Shown here piece after piece: positions 56,322-64,000 of a stretch of 64,000 nucleotides of DNA (position 1 is its first letter; each line of letters starts with the position of its first letter). The translations under genes and the position numbers were made by a program. The notes under the pieces were generated by a model. It saw nothing but the letters and a program-made list of their open reading frames with translations, searched no databases and was not told the origin of the DNA. Source of the stretch: Goleter apudmare HA4340-LM2 (GTDB lineage: Bacteria; Cyanobacteriota; Cyanobacteriia; Cyanobacteriales; Nostocaceae); contig JAHHHF010000099.1 of assembly GCA_019359495.1 (NCBI GenBank), positions 17,036-81,035 of the forward strand, in the 5' to 3' direction.

Positions 56322-56647
56322 ATCAAACTCCATAACTAAAAGATTGTGACAAGTTCATCAGTATGCAACTATACGTAACGTATCTCTAACACATCAGTCA
56401 TCATACTCGTGACTAGTTTTGCTAGGTGGCTACAAGAAAAAGTAGATTGAATAGCCATGCTATAGCTTGGCTCAAGTGTAATTTAAATCTGAGTAACTAG
56501 AGATTTTTACTATTTTGCAAGAGTAGCAAACTTGATATGGAACTGTTGATTTTTAAGATTATAGGACTAGCCCTTTCAAGGTGTTGTGTGATGGGCAGAT
56601 TTGTAGTTTGGTAAAAACAGGTGCAAATCTATTGGGTGGAGAAAAAA

Positions 56648-56727
56648 ATGTTGCTAGGGTAGGTGTTTGAGCGTTTTGTGAAAGAAAGTCCAGTGTCGGT
56701 TACGGTTCGTGGGCTTTTAGAGAAAGC
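56648..56727 (+). pseudogene. N-terminal remnant of an IS4-type transposase
   Basis: In one frame: MLLG, stop, VFERFVKESPVSVTVRGLLEKA. FERFVxxSPxSVxVRGLLE is the usual N terminus of a family of cyanobacterial IS4-like transposases. Only about 25 residues survive, with an internal stop. Confidence 0.55.
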
Positions 56728-56964
56728 TCCCAAGCCACAACCAATTACTAACGCTTTTTGCCCAGAAGTGAACAGTTGATGATTTGTCAACCAATCTTGT
56801 AGATAAGGGTGAGGAGCTAACTTTGCCCAAGGAATTTGTGCTGCATCACCTTGAGCTTCGGCATATAAAACTTCAAACCATGCTGATGGTTCTGATCTTT
56901 GTAAAGCTTCGGTAGCTAACTATTTAACATGAAGCTGTAAACTTTCTCTTTGTTGCTCAAACAT
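56728..56964 (-). pseudogene. Truncated SAM-dependent methyltransferase
   Basis: 79 codons from ATG 56964 with one internal TAG: MFEQQRESLQLHVK, stop, LATEALQRSEPSAWFEVLYA, then WAKLAPHPYLQDWL and ALVIGCGLG. The last is the glycine-rich SAM motif I, and the frame loses homology exactly where the transposase remnant begins. About 120 residues of the usual protein are missing. It is a clear dead gene of the TPMT-like group. Confidence 0.7.
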
Positions 56965-57190
56965 AAAACCTGATATTACTAAGTGGTTGAACAAAATTAA
57001 ATTCGTTGGCAAAGATAGGGAACAGGAAGACAAGCTCGTCATCACCCAAATCCTAAGTAAGAAAAAGTCTAAAAAGCCATTACCACAAAAAACAGAAAAC
57101 TATCTGTAACCTATCACTTGTAATACCTTTGCTGGTATTCTGAAAGCGACAAGACCATTGCCAAAAAAATTCGCAAAGCAAAAGTAAACA

Positions 57191-58777
57191 ATGGAAATCG
57201 CTACAACCAGAGTACCCCGTTGGTTCGTTCGCAGAGATATTGATGGTTTATTTGGGCTGGCGCTGGATAATTTTATTCAAATTTTATTGATTGTCAGTTT
57301 GTGCCAAGGAGTACTTGGCTTTCCTGCTGTGTTAGTTTACGGACGCATTTTGCCAGGAGTTGCCATAAGTTTGATTGTCGGCAACTTCTATTACGCATGG
57401 CTAGCCAAAGAGCAAGGCAAACGTGAGCAGCGGGACGATATTACTGCTTTGCCCTATGGAATTAACACTGTCAGTCTTTTTGCTTATGTTTTTCTGGTGA
57501 TGTTGCCTGTAAGATTGGCGGCAATTTCTGGTGGTGCATCTGAGGAACAAGCTGCGGAATTAGCTTGGCAAGCAGGACTGGTGGCTTGCTTTGGTTCCGG
57601 TTTGATAGAACTTGTCGGGGCTGGAGTTGGTGAGCGGCTCCGTCGCCTCGTCCCCCGGGCCGCACTACTTTCCACTTTGGGCGGGATCGCCATCACTTTT
57701 ATTGCCATTGGTTTTCTCTTTCGTACCTTTGCCAATCCCGTAGTTGGCTTGGTGCCTCTGGGCGTAATTCTGCTGACTTATTTTGGGCGAGTGCGATTTG
57801 CTATACCTGGTGGATTGTTGGCTGTTCTCTTGGGAATTGCCCTGGCCTGGGGAACGGGTTTGGTCAGTTGGGATCAGACAAAGTTTGCCACTACTCTGCA
57901 GCCAATGGGAATTTATCTACCTTATTTGTGGTTGGGAAAATTGTGGAGCAGTCGTTCAGTCTTGGTCGAATATTTCGGCATTATTTTACCAATGGGGCTA
58001 TTTAATCTTGTTGGCAGTCTCCAGAATTTAGAAAGTGCAGAAGCTGCGGGTGATACTTATCCTACTGCTCCCTGTCTGGCGGTCAATGGTATTGGTACTT
58101 TGGTTGCAGCTATTTGTGGTTCCTGTTTTCCAACTACTATTTATATTGGTCATCCTGGCTGGAAAGCTTTGGGAGCCAGAGTTGGTTACTCTGTCCTCAA
58201 TGGCATCATTATGGGCTTGCTTTGCCTAACTGGAACTGTGGCTATGCTGGCTTACTTTGTGCCGATTGAAGCTGGGATGGCAATTGTCTTGTGGATTGGG
58301 ATTGTGATTGTCGCTCAAAGCTTTACAGCTACCCCATCGCATCATGCACCTGCTGTAGTTATTGGTCTATTACCGGGGATTGCTGGTTGGGGTGCAATCA
58401 TCGCGAAAAACGCATTTCGGGCAGCAGGTTTGGGCACAGTGGAAAGACCTTTCACACCCAGCTTGATAGAGCAGTTTAAGTTGAGCGATACCTATATTGA
58501 TGGAGCTTTTGCTCTGGAGCAGGGGTTTATTTTTTCCGCCATGATTTTAGCTGGGATTACAGTCTACATTATTGAGCGCCAGTTTCGCCAAGCTGCCTAT
58601 TGGTCTATGGTGGCTGCTGTCATTTCTTGGGTTGGGTTAATGCACAGTTATAGTTGGACTGTGGCAGATACAGTGGTTAATTTCGGCTGGGGAACCGGTA
58701 TGCCTTGGGCTATTGGCTATATTTTGCTGGCAATTCTCTTTTTTTATGTTGATTGGCAAGAAAGAGGTAAGACTTAA
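57191..58777 (+). CDS. NCS2-like permease
   Basis: 528 residues, about 13 membrane segments. IDGLFGLALDNFIQILLIVS and RDDITALPYGINTVSLFAYV are the marks of the xanthine/uracil/AzgA-type branch, in which NAT/NCS2 substrates are bound in the segment with ALPYG. Substrate is uncertain: purine or another organic anion. Translation starts at ATG 57191 after AAAGCAAAAGT, with no good Shine-Dalgarno. It stands alone. Confidence 0.72.
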   Translation: MEIATTRVPRWFVRRDIDGLFGLALDNFIQILLIVSLCQGVLGFPAVLVYGRILPGVAISLIVGNFYYAWLAKEQGKREQRDDITALPYGINTVSLFAYVFLVMLPVRLAAISGGASEEQAAELAWQAGLVACFGSGLIELVGAGVGERLRRLVPRAALLSTLGGIAITFIAIGFLFRTFANPVVGLVPLGVILLTYFGRVRFAIPGGLLAVLLGIALAWGTGLVSWDQTKFATTLQPMGIYLPYLWLGKLWSSRSVLVEYFGIILPMGLFNLVGSLQNLESAEAAGDTYPTAPCLAVNGIGTLVAAICGSCFPTTIYIGHPGWKALGARVGYSVLNGIIMGLLCLTGTVAMLAYFVPIEAGMAIVLWIGIVIVAQSFTATPSHHAPAVVIGLLPGIAGWGAIIAKNAFRAAGLGTVERPFTPSLIEQFKLSDTYIDGAFALEQGFIFSAMILAGITVYIIERQFRQAAYWSMVAAVISWVGLMHSYSWTVADTVVNFGWGTGMPWAIGYILLAILFFYVDWQERGKT

Positions 58778-58813
58778 TGCGATCGCTCCTTTGTCATCAA
58801 CCTTGGATAAAAA

Positions 58814-58834
58814 AGCCCCCCATACCGGGAGGCT
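58814..58834 (-). terminator. Intrinsic terminator of the 1038-residue protein gene
   Basis: On the minus strand AGCCTCCC-GGTAT-GGGGGGCT forms an 8-base stem with one G-T pair followed by TTTTTT. It is 49 bases after the stop and may also stop transcription from the converging permease gene. Confidence 0.85.
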
Positions 58835-58882
58835 CAAAAGGTTAGCGGAGACAGCTTGTTAACATAGCTAGTTAATGACGAA

Positions 58883-61800
58883 TTACAGCGCTACTACAGC
58901 GATCGCACCTCCTAAGGCTGAGAAAATAGCTGAGACAACTGCTGTCGCAAATAACCACCAAGAGGCTGTAGCGGCGGCTTTGCGGGTTTCTTCCGCTTGC
59001 CGTTGTGCTTGATGCTTCATTTCTTCTAGGCGGTGTTGTGCTTCATGCTGTAGCCGTTCTGCTCGTTGTAGTACTGTGTGCCGGGCGCGTTCAATTTGGT
59101 CTACAATGCGGTTGGCGTCAGCCTCAGAAATATCTTCACGAGAACTCAAAATAGCAACTACAGTATCACGGTTGAAAGTAGATAGGCGATGGCGTAAGGA
59201 TTCAAACCCTGCTTGGGGATCTGCAAATAGCTGACGTACATCATGCTTGATGCCATCATAGTTGAGTTCTGGGCGATCCAAGGAGTTGAGATAATCGCGG
59301 ATACGGGCAAAAATCCCGTCAATGACATCTTGTATTTGCCGTTGGATACCCCGCACTTGTTCGACAAATTGATCCCGCACGGAGACAATATTGTCTGCTA
59401 TGCGGGCGGCTTCGTCATCGGTGATATCTTCTCGAATTTTCAGCAGGGCGATAATTGTGGAACGGTCAAAATGAGAAAGGCGATCGCTAAAACTTTCTAT
59501 TCCTACTTGCGGATCATGTAACAATAATTGCACATCCCGCTTGATACCTTCTGGGTTAAGTTCTTCCTTGTCAGTCCGCCGCAAATACTCTTCCAAATAA
59601 GTTTGGAAATTCTGCACTTTTTGCTGTGTTCTGGTCGCTAGACGGCGAGGCGCACGCACAAAATTACGAATTGAGGTTTGCACAGAATCAATCACTTGAT
59701 TGACTTGTTCCTCACTCAAGTCTCGACGTTGACTCAGTAATCTGACTAGGGTGTCCCGGTCAATATGTGACAATCGCCGCCGCAATGCGACAACTCCTTC
59801 TTGGGGATGAGCCAACAGTCTATCTAAATCCCGTTGAATACCTTCGGGGTTGAGTTCTTCTCTACCAGTTTTCCGCAAGTAGTCTGCAATGATTTCAGTA
59901 ACAGAGTCGTATTGTTCCTTTGCTTTCTGGGCTAATGCTTGCGGTGCATGGCGGATATCATGCCAAGATTCTTCAACGGTATCGATGATTTGATGAGCTT
60001 GATATGTACTCAAATCTTGCCGTTGACTCAATAACTGTACCAAGGTATCGCGGTCAAAGCGAGACAGGCGGGACTGAATTGCTGTAACTCCGGCTTGGGG
60101 ATCTGAGAGTAGCCTTTTGAGTTCAGCGCGAATGGCATCAGGATTTAATTCCTCTTTGCCAGTGTTACGCAGATATGATTCTACATTTAACCACAGGGTT
60201 TCTGCTTGATATCTGGCTTGATCTGCCAGCCCTTTGGATTCTACCAAGACAGCAGTACGTTGTTTTTCTAACTCGTCCAGAATTCTCTCTAATTCTTCTG
60301 GTTGAATATCGTTGCGTTCCCGCAGAATCTCCCGCAGTTCTTGGCGATCAAATTGTGCCAGTCGCTGTGACTGTGTTTCATAATCGGCATCTGGGTCGGT
60401 TAACAGGGGTTTAAAATGCTGCTCAATCTCTTCTGGAGACAAATCTGCTTTATTGGTGACCAGGAGATAACTCTCAACTCGACGTTGCAAATCTTGGGCT
60501 ATTTCTCTTTCTTCCGCAGCTTTGACTGTTACCAGTACTCCTTGGCGGAGTGCTTCTAGGCGATCGCTAATTCGCTGAATTTGAGTTTGCGTCAACAATC
60601 CCCTCTGTTGCAGAATATTCACAAAATCCTGGCGGGAAAGCCGTTCTAACTCTCGGCGGACTATGCCAGGATCGGCGGCGGGATCGTAAATCACATCCCG
60701 AAATTGATCAGCCATCTGTTCTTGACTCAGTTGCCAAGCATAAGTATGCAACAGGTAGTTTTCGATATCAGCACGAATTGGGCTATAGGGTGCTGATGGT
60801 GTCGGTAAGCCTAACTTATCAGCTTGGGCAGTAACTTTTTCTTTAGCAGTGGTGAGGGTTTTCCAGATTTTTTCGACATCAAAATCTGACAAATCTGTTC
60901 TACCCAAAACAATCCCAGTGAGTGCGGATATTCCTTGTTGTAGTGTCTGTTGTACTAGGTCAGGCTTTGCTTGTGCAGCCTGATCAGTAGGGCGAGTCTC
61001 TGCAATCAGTCGGTCTAGTTTGGTACTGAGTTCATCTGTCTTTGTTTGTCCTGGTGGTAGGGATTTGAGATATTCCATCAATTCACCGAGACGGTCTGTG
61101 CTTGGTTGTTGTTGACCGACAACCTGACGCCAAACATTATATAAGGTGTCAGCGATGCGATTAGCTTCTTTTTTAGAAATATCAGTGCGATCGCTCACTA
61201 AATCGATGAATTTCTGGCGATCAATGTTGCGGAGATCTGCACTACCGGCGATCGCCTGAAACTTTGGTTCACTAAGTAACTTTTCAAACTCAGCCCGAAT
61301 TCCAGATGTATCTAGTTCTGGGGGACGCAGTCTGTCTAAGTAATCTTCAATGTTTTCTGCAATACTTGTTGTATCAATAGCACCAGTTAATTCTCGACGC
61401 ACGGCGGAAGCGGCGGCTTCGGCTGTTGCTACTACTTGTTGATTGACAGCTTTTGCTCCCAGTGCGGCGGTAGCGGTTCCCATCAGTGCTTGAAACCCAG
61501 AGGTTGCACTGTGAAATACTGAGCCAATTAAGGAGCCTACAGTTGTAGAACTCAGCCACATCAACAGTAAAAAGTATGCACCCCAAATCACCAACCCTAG
61601 AATTGCTCCGAGTCTGGCGTCTAAAATCACCAGGCTTAATCTCACGGCGAGAAAGCTAGCGATTAATAAAGCGATCGTCACAGACACTAGTGTCCAAATT
61701 CCCAGTGCTGTACCAATTTTGCGAATCGTACCACCCAAATTCACCCCTTCGCCAACACCTGTATCTGAGTCAGACGGACGCCCCAAGTAAGAAATTCCAG

Positions 61801-61999
61801 CAGCAATGGAGAGATTCGTTAATACTAATTGGAAAGCAAAGGCGAGAATTACACCGGAAATTAAAGCCACAAAAAACCGCGGCCCTGAAACGAGAACCGA
61901 TGCTTGCTCTGGAGTTAGTCCTGGTGTAGCTGTTGGTAGCTGTGCTATCCATAATACTGGGTTGTGAAGCTCCAGTATGTTTTTCATACTCTGAAACAT
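58883..61999 (-). CDS. Membrane protein with seven internal ~80-residue repeats
   Basis: 1038 residues. Three N-terminal membrane segments (about 40-60, 95-122, 135-155) precede a long cytoplasmic or lumenal part with seven diverged repeats (starting near residues 223, 405, 508, 600, 690, 780, 875) of the form YLxxTxxEELxPEGIxxDLxxLL, RLSxFDRDTLVxLLSxRxDL and ITxxEAxxIxD. A half repeat lies between the first two. A coiled coil (EAQHRLEEMKHQAQRQAEET) leads to a C-terminal membrane helix (WWLFATAVVSAIFSALGGAI). I do not recognise the family. GGAAA before ATG 61999 supports the start. A strong terminator follows. Confidence 0.75.
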   Translation of the reverse strand: MFQSMKNILELHNPVLWIAQLPTATPGLTPEQASVLVSGPRFFVALISGVILAFAFQLVLTNLSIAAGISYLGRPSDSDTGVGEGVNLGGTIRKIGTALGIWTLVSVTIALLIASFLAVRLSLVILDARLGAILGLVIWGAYFLLLMWLSSTTVGSLIGSVFHSATSGFQALMGTATAALGAKAVNQQVVATAEAAASAVRRELTGAIDTTSIAENIEDYLDRLRPPELDTSGIRAEFEKLLSEPKFQAIAGSADLRNIDRQKFIDLVSDRTDISKKEANRIADTLYNVWRQVVGQQQPSTDRLGELMEYLKSLPPGQTKTDELSTKLDRLIAETRPTDQAAQAKPDLVQQTLQQGISALTGIVLGRTDLSDFDVEKIWKTLTTAKEKVTAQADKLGLPTPSAPYSPIRADIENYLLHTYAWQLSQEQMADQFRDVIYDPAADPGIVRRELERLSRQDFVNILQQRGLLTQTQIQRISDRLEALRQGVLVTVKAAEEREIAQDLQRRVESYLLVTNKADLSPEEIEQHFKPLLTDPDADYETQSQRLAQFDRQELREILRERNDIQPEELERILDELEKQRTAVLVESKGLADQARYQAETLWLNVESYLRNTGKEELNPDAIRAELKRLLSDPQAGVTAIQSRLSRFDRDTLVQLLSQRQDLSTYQAHQIIDTVEESWHDIRHAPQALAQKAKEQYDSVTEIIADYLRKTGREELNPEGIQRDLDRLLAHPQEGVVALRRRLSHIDRDTLVRLLSQRRDLSEEQVNQVIDSVQTSIRNFVRAPRRLATRTQQKVQNFQTYLEEYLRRTDKEELNPEGIKRDVQLLLHDPQVGIESFSDRLSHFDRSTIIALLKIREDITDDEAARIADNIVSVRDQFVEQVRGIQRQIQDVIDGIFARIRDYLNSLDRPELNYDGIKHDVRQLFADPQAGFESLRHRLSTFNRDTVVAILSSREDISEADANRIVDQIERARHTVLQRAERLQHEAQHRLEEMKHQAQRQAEETRKAAATASWWLFATAVVSAIFSALGGAIAVVAL

Positions 62000-62497
62000 T
62001 GTATTTCCTTTGTCTAAGCTTAAATGTGAGGAAATTAAATTAAGCAGGTTGCAACTCTGTATTTATGACAATACCTAACTCTTGTTGCTCTCAGAATCAT
62101 GGAATTTAGCTGCTTTGAGCATCTCTCTAAAGTTTGAACCTCTAATCCAGCATTAGATAGAAGTTGGATACTGAAAACTCATAATTTACAGGTAATACTC
62201 AGTAAAAAAGTCTGATTAACTATCTTGAATTTTGCGAAAAGTTGCGTGCAAAGAGAAGTTGTCAGGAGGGAAACCCTCCAAGCAAACTTCGGAGGGGAAG
62301 CCCCGCAGGCAACTGGCTCAACTTTTCAAGACGAATTTTTAATTGTTAACACTCTCTCAAGAAAGATTTGTTAGCATTAAGGAATACCTGAATAATCGTC
62401 CACAAGAAGTGCCTGTAGTTTGTACCTACAGGCGGAAAGAAGCTTGCTTAGGAGTAGTTAAATTAAAGCTAACAAGCAAATTATTCAGGACAAAAAA
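62000..62497. other. Intergenic region upstream of the HLIP pair
   Basis: 498 bases without a gene. 62264-62310 has hairpins (GGAGGGAAACCCTCC; CGGAGGGGAAGCCCCGC), a dispersed Nostoc-type repeat. A plus-strand ORF 62343-62630 overlaps the HLIP start in another frame and is not supported. The HLIP promoter is expected between 62320 and 62480. Confidence 0.5.
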
Positions 62498-62710
62498 ATG
62501 GAAACTCGAGAAACTCGCTCCTCTACAGATTTACCACCAATTGCTCCAGAATATAACGGCAGGGACCGCAATGCTTTTCTCTTTGGCTGGACTCCTCAGT
62601 CTGAAATCTGGAACGGACGTTTTGCCATGATTGGCTTCCTGGCTTATTTACTGTGGGATTTAGCAGGCTATAGCGTTGTACGAGACATACTACACCTAAT
62701 TAGATACTAA
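62498..62710 (+). CDS. hli: High-light-inducible protein (HLIP), first of a tandem pair
   Basis: 70 residues. FLFGWTPQSEIWNGRFAMIGF is the chlorophyll-binding ExWNxRxAM helix of the LHC superfamily, followed by the single membrane helix LAYLLWDLAGYSV. AGGA at 7 bases upstream supports the start. HLIPs sit in thylakoids, bind chlorophyll and carotenoid and protect photosystem assembly under stress. The next gene is about 75% identical by eye. Confidence 0.93.
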   Translation: METRETRSSTDLPPIAPEYNGRDRNAFLFGWTPQSEIWNGRFAMIGFLAYLLWDLAGYSVVRDILHLIRY

Positions 62711-62759
62711 AAACTAAACGCCATCAAGCCTGAAAAGCTACTAAATTTTGGAGAAAAAA

Positions 62760-62963
62760 ATGGAAACTCGTCCTTCTACTAATCCACCATCTGTTGCTAA
62801 AGCTTACAACGGTGTAGATCGCAATGATTTTCTATTTGGCTGGACACCCCAAGCAGAAATTTGGAACGCTCGTTTTGCCATGATTGGCTTCATAGCCTAT
62901 TTGCTTTGGGATTTAGCTGGGTATAGTGTGCTTCGTGACGTACTGCGTCTTATGGGCTACTAA
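62760..62963 (+). CDS. hli: High-light-inducible protein (HLIP), second of a tandem pair
   Basis: 67 residues from ATG 62760 with GGAG 7 bases upstream. FLFGWTPQAEIWNARFAMIG and LLWDLAGYSVLRDVLRLMGY match its neighbour throughout, so the pair arose by tandem duplication. The 49-base spacing suggests one transcript. The conserved Glu-Asn-Arg triad of chlorophyll binding is present. Confidence 0.93.
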   Translation: METRPSTNPPSVAKAYNGVDRNDFLFGWTPQAEIWNARFAMIGFIAYLLWDLAGYSVLRDVLRLMGY

Positions 62964-63195
62964 TTAATATTGGCATACAGTCTAGTTAAGGCTAAGGCTC
63001 AATATCGACGTAGCCACTATCTGGGTGGTGGAGAATGGCAAAATGCGATCGCGCTTTGATTCTCTCACCACCTAATTACTGTAAGAAATTCCTCTTGTAT
63101 ACATTAATCATTACCTTAATTTGAATTCTGGTGCAGACGCAGGTAACGTTTTAACGTCTACATGGGCTGGGAAAGAATAAATATTTAATAATTAT

Positions 63196-63740
63196 CTATT
63201 GGGGAGTTTCTGGGGATGGCAGGGGTTGGTAATTATAACTATTTTTCAACTTACAACCAGTATTAACAGATGGATCATAAGCGCATTCTCCTTCCACTAG
63301 CTGCCCATTTTTATCTTTAAATGTACAGCTAACATAGTTATTTCTATCTGAATCGTTACCCGTACAGCTAATTAAAGTGAATCCTAATCGTTGTACAAAT
63401 ATTTGTCCTTCTTTCTCCGCATTCTCTTTCATCTTTTGGGGATTCAGACCACAGTTATGTAAACCTAAAGATAAGGTCAATCCCATTGGCACAATAAACA
63501 GAATCTTAGAGGATGTTTGAAAAGTTTTGGGCGAATATAATTCGCTACTACACAAACAAAGTCCGCCTGCGCGGACTAACACAAAATCAAGGTTTTCAAC
63601 CCACGGAGGTGGGTTTTGTCCGTGTAGCCAAGCCACTGCTTTGGGCGGGTTTCCCGACTTGTAGCAAGTGGCGCGCGATTTCTAATCGCCAGGGCTAGTA
63701 TTAATTTAGACTTTTCAAACAACCTCTTAGGAAATTTCAT
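63196..63740 (-). pseudogene. Secreted-protein gene split from its start codon by a TIR element
   Basis: The body (63196-63504) encodes IVPMGLTLSLGLHNCGLNPQ, YVSCTFKDKNGQLVEGECAY and ends in PSPETPQ, with six Cys (four in CTF, GEC, NTGC and NDS-type contexts), a small disulfide-rich secreted protein with no known family. Its start is ATG 63740 (MKFP) but the 216-base element at 63510-63725 lies between. Removing the element and one copy of CTTAG restores 107 codons plus stop beginning MKFPKILFIVPMGLTLSLGL, a good signal peptide. As it stands, translation could begin at ATG 63486 without a signal, or from within the element. Confidence 0.65.
63510..63725. mobile_element. AGG(A/T)TGTTTGAAAAGT TIR element (216 bp) with 5-base target duplication
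   Basis: 16-base inverted ends with one mismatch (AGGATGTTTGAAAAGT and AGGTTGTTTGAAAAGT) flanked by CTTAG on each side (63505-63509 and 63726-63730). Inside is a chain of hairpins: GCGAATATAATTCGC, AGTCCGCCTGCGCGGACT, AACCCACGGAGGTGGGTT and GCGCGATTTCTAATCGCC. It has no transposase and needs a partner IS. TIR and target length are of IS5-like type, by memory. Confidence 0.82.
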
Positions 63741-64000
63741 ATTAGTTAAATAGAACTAGCCCTTTCAAGGTGCATCAAAATTCTTGAAAATAAAGACCTG
63801 TATAACCTCTTACTTCCGTGTCCTCTGTCTTGAAAAGTTCTGATGCCTGTGGCAAGCCACCCTCCGGGTGTCTACCTATCCATTATAAACATCTTTCTTA
63901 ATAAGAAAATTGACAAAAAAGAGTAGTTATGTAGGAGAGGATGGATGTCAAAAAATCACTAGTGAGTAGAGAAAATGGGCATGAGAATTAACAGAGTTTG

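Larger units (their letters stand above)
56322..57190. other. Intergenic region with gene remnants
   Basis: Apart from the two remnants at 56648-56727 and 56728-56964, this holds a dispersed 18-base motif ACTAGCCCTTTCAAGGTG (56566-56583; also at 63755-63772), a small hairpin (AATACC/GGTATT at about 57123-57139) before the permease gene, and unique AT-rich DNA. Promoters for both flanking genes should be here. Confidence 0.55.

Noticed and set aside
57060..57190. Leader of the NCS2-like permease as a purine riboswitch
   Set aside because: Only one short hairpin is visible; no conserved junction motifs of known riboswitches.
62343..62630. 95-residue ORF upstream of the first HLIP gene
   Set aside because: It overlaps the HLIP start in another frame and has no recognisable sequence or ribosome site.
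63513..63698. Short plus-strand ORF inside the 216 bp element
   Set aside because: It is made of hairpin repeats; far too short for a transposase.

Overview
This 64 kb window reads as chromosome of a filamentous, heterocyst-forming cyanobacterium of the Nostoc/Anabaena group. The evidence is the abundance of HIP1 sites (GCGATCGC), heptameric short tandem repeats (STRRs), a gene run matching the heterocyst envelope polysaccharide (HEP) island with hepB, hepC and hepA, tandem high-light-inducible proteins, and an ETR1-like sensor kinase. Gene names rest on recognising the proteins and their order; no search was run. I saw no tRNA, rRNA, CRISPR array or intact transposase.

Region 1 (1-18727, all plus strand) is an exopolysaccharide island: a cut PhyH-type dioxygenase, rfbC, a SAF-domain oxidoreductase, a GT4 glycosyltransferase, hepB (Wzc-like chain-length/tyrosine kinase), hepC (a divergent sugar-phosphate transferase), hepA (ABC exporter), two GT2, a GT4 overlapping a third GT2, an O-antigen ligase/polymerase-like membrane protein and a last GT4. 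Together these could start, extend, polymerise and export the heterocyst envelope polysaccharide.

Region 2 (18.7-24 kb) is a stress block: GlsB/YeaQ-like membrane protein, CsbD, a glycine-zipper stress protein fused to ChaB, Dps and a small secreted protein. It is preceded by a membrane-protein gene broken by a miniature inverted-repeat element.

Region 3 (24.8-36 kb) holds a DUF4336 protein and a probable glycosylation/adhesin module: a three-part protein (TIGR03032-like, TPR, SPINDLY/OGT) with a second glycosyltransferase-like gene, divergent from a 1393-residue DUF4347/FG-GAP/DUF4114 surface protein.

Region 4 (36-62 kb) is mixed housekeeping and accessory: an IF-3 paralog that probably starts at AUU, a small repeat protein, an M28 peptidase, a SafE/TauE pair, galE, an ABC exporter half, an ethylene-receptor-like histidine kinase, a LivF/NatE-like ATPase, a Tat-exported beta-carbonic anhydrase, a DUF262 stub, a MoeB-rhodanese protein, an MFS transporter, a STAND-like ATPase, phosphoketolase, an NCS2-like permease and a 1038-residue membrane protein with seven internal repeats.

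Region 5 (62-64 kb) has two tandem HLIP genes and a secreted-protein gene split from its start codon by a 216 bp element with a clear 5 bp target duplication.

The intergenic DNA is the other story: at least four families of short terminal-inverted-repeat elements, several with STRR arrays in their centres, and hairpin blocks whose stems vary in a compensatory way between copies. At two places, removing the element in silico restores an intact reading frame.
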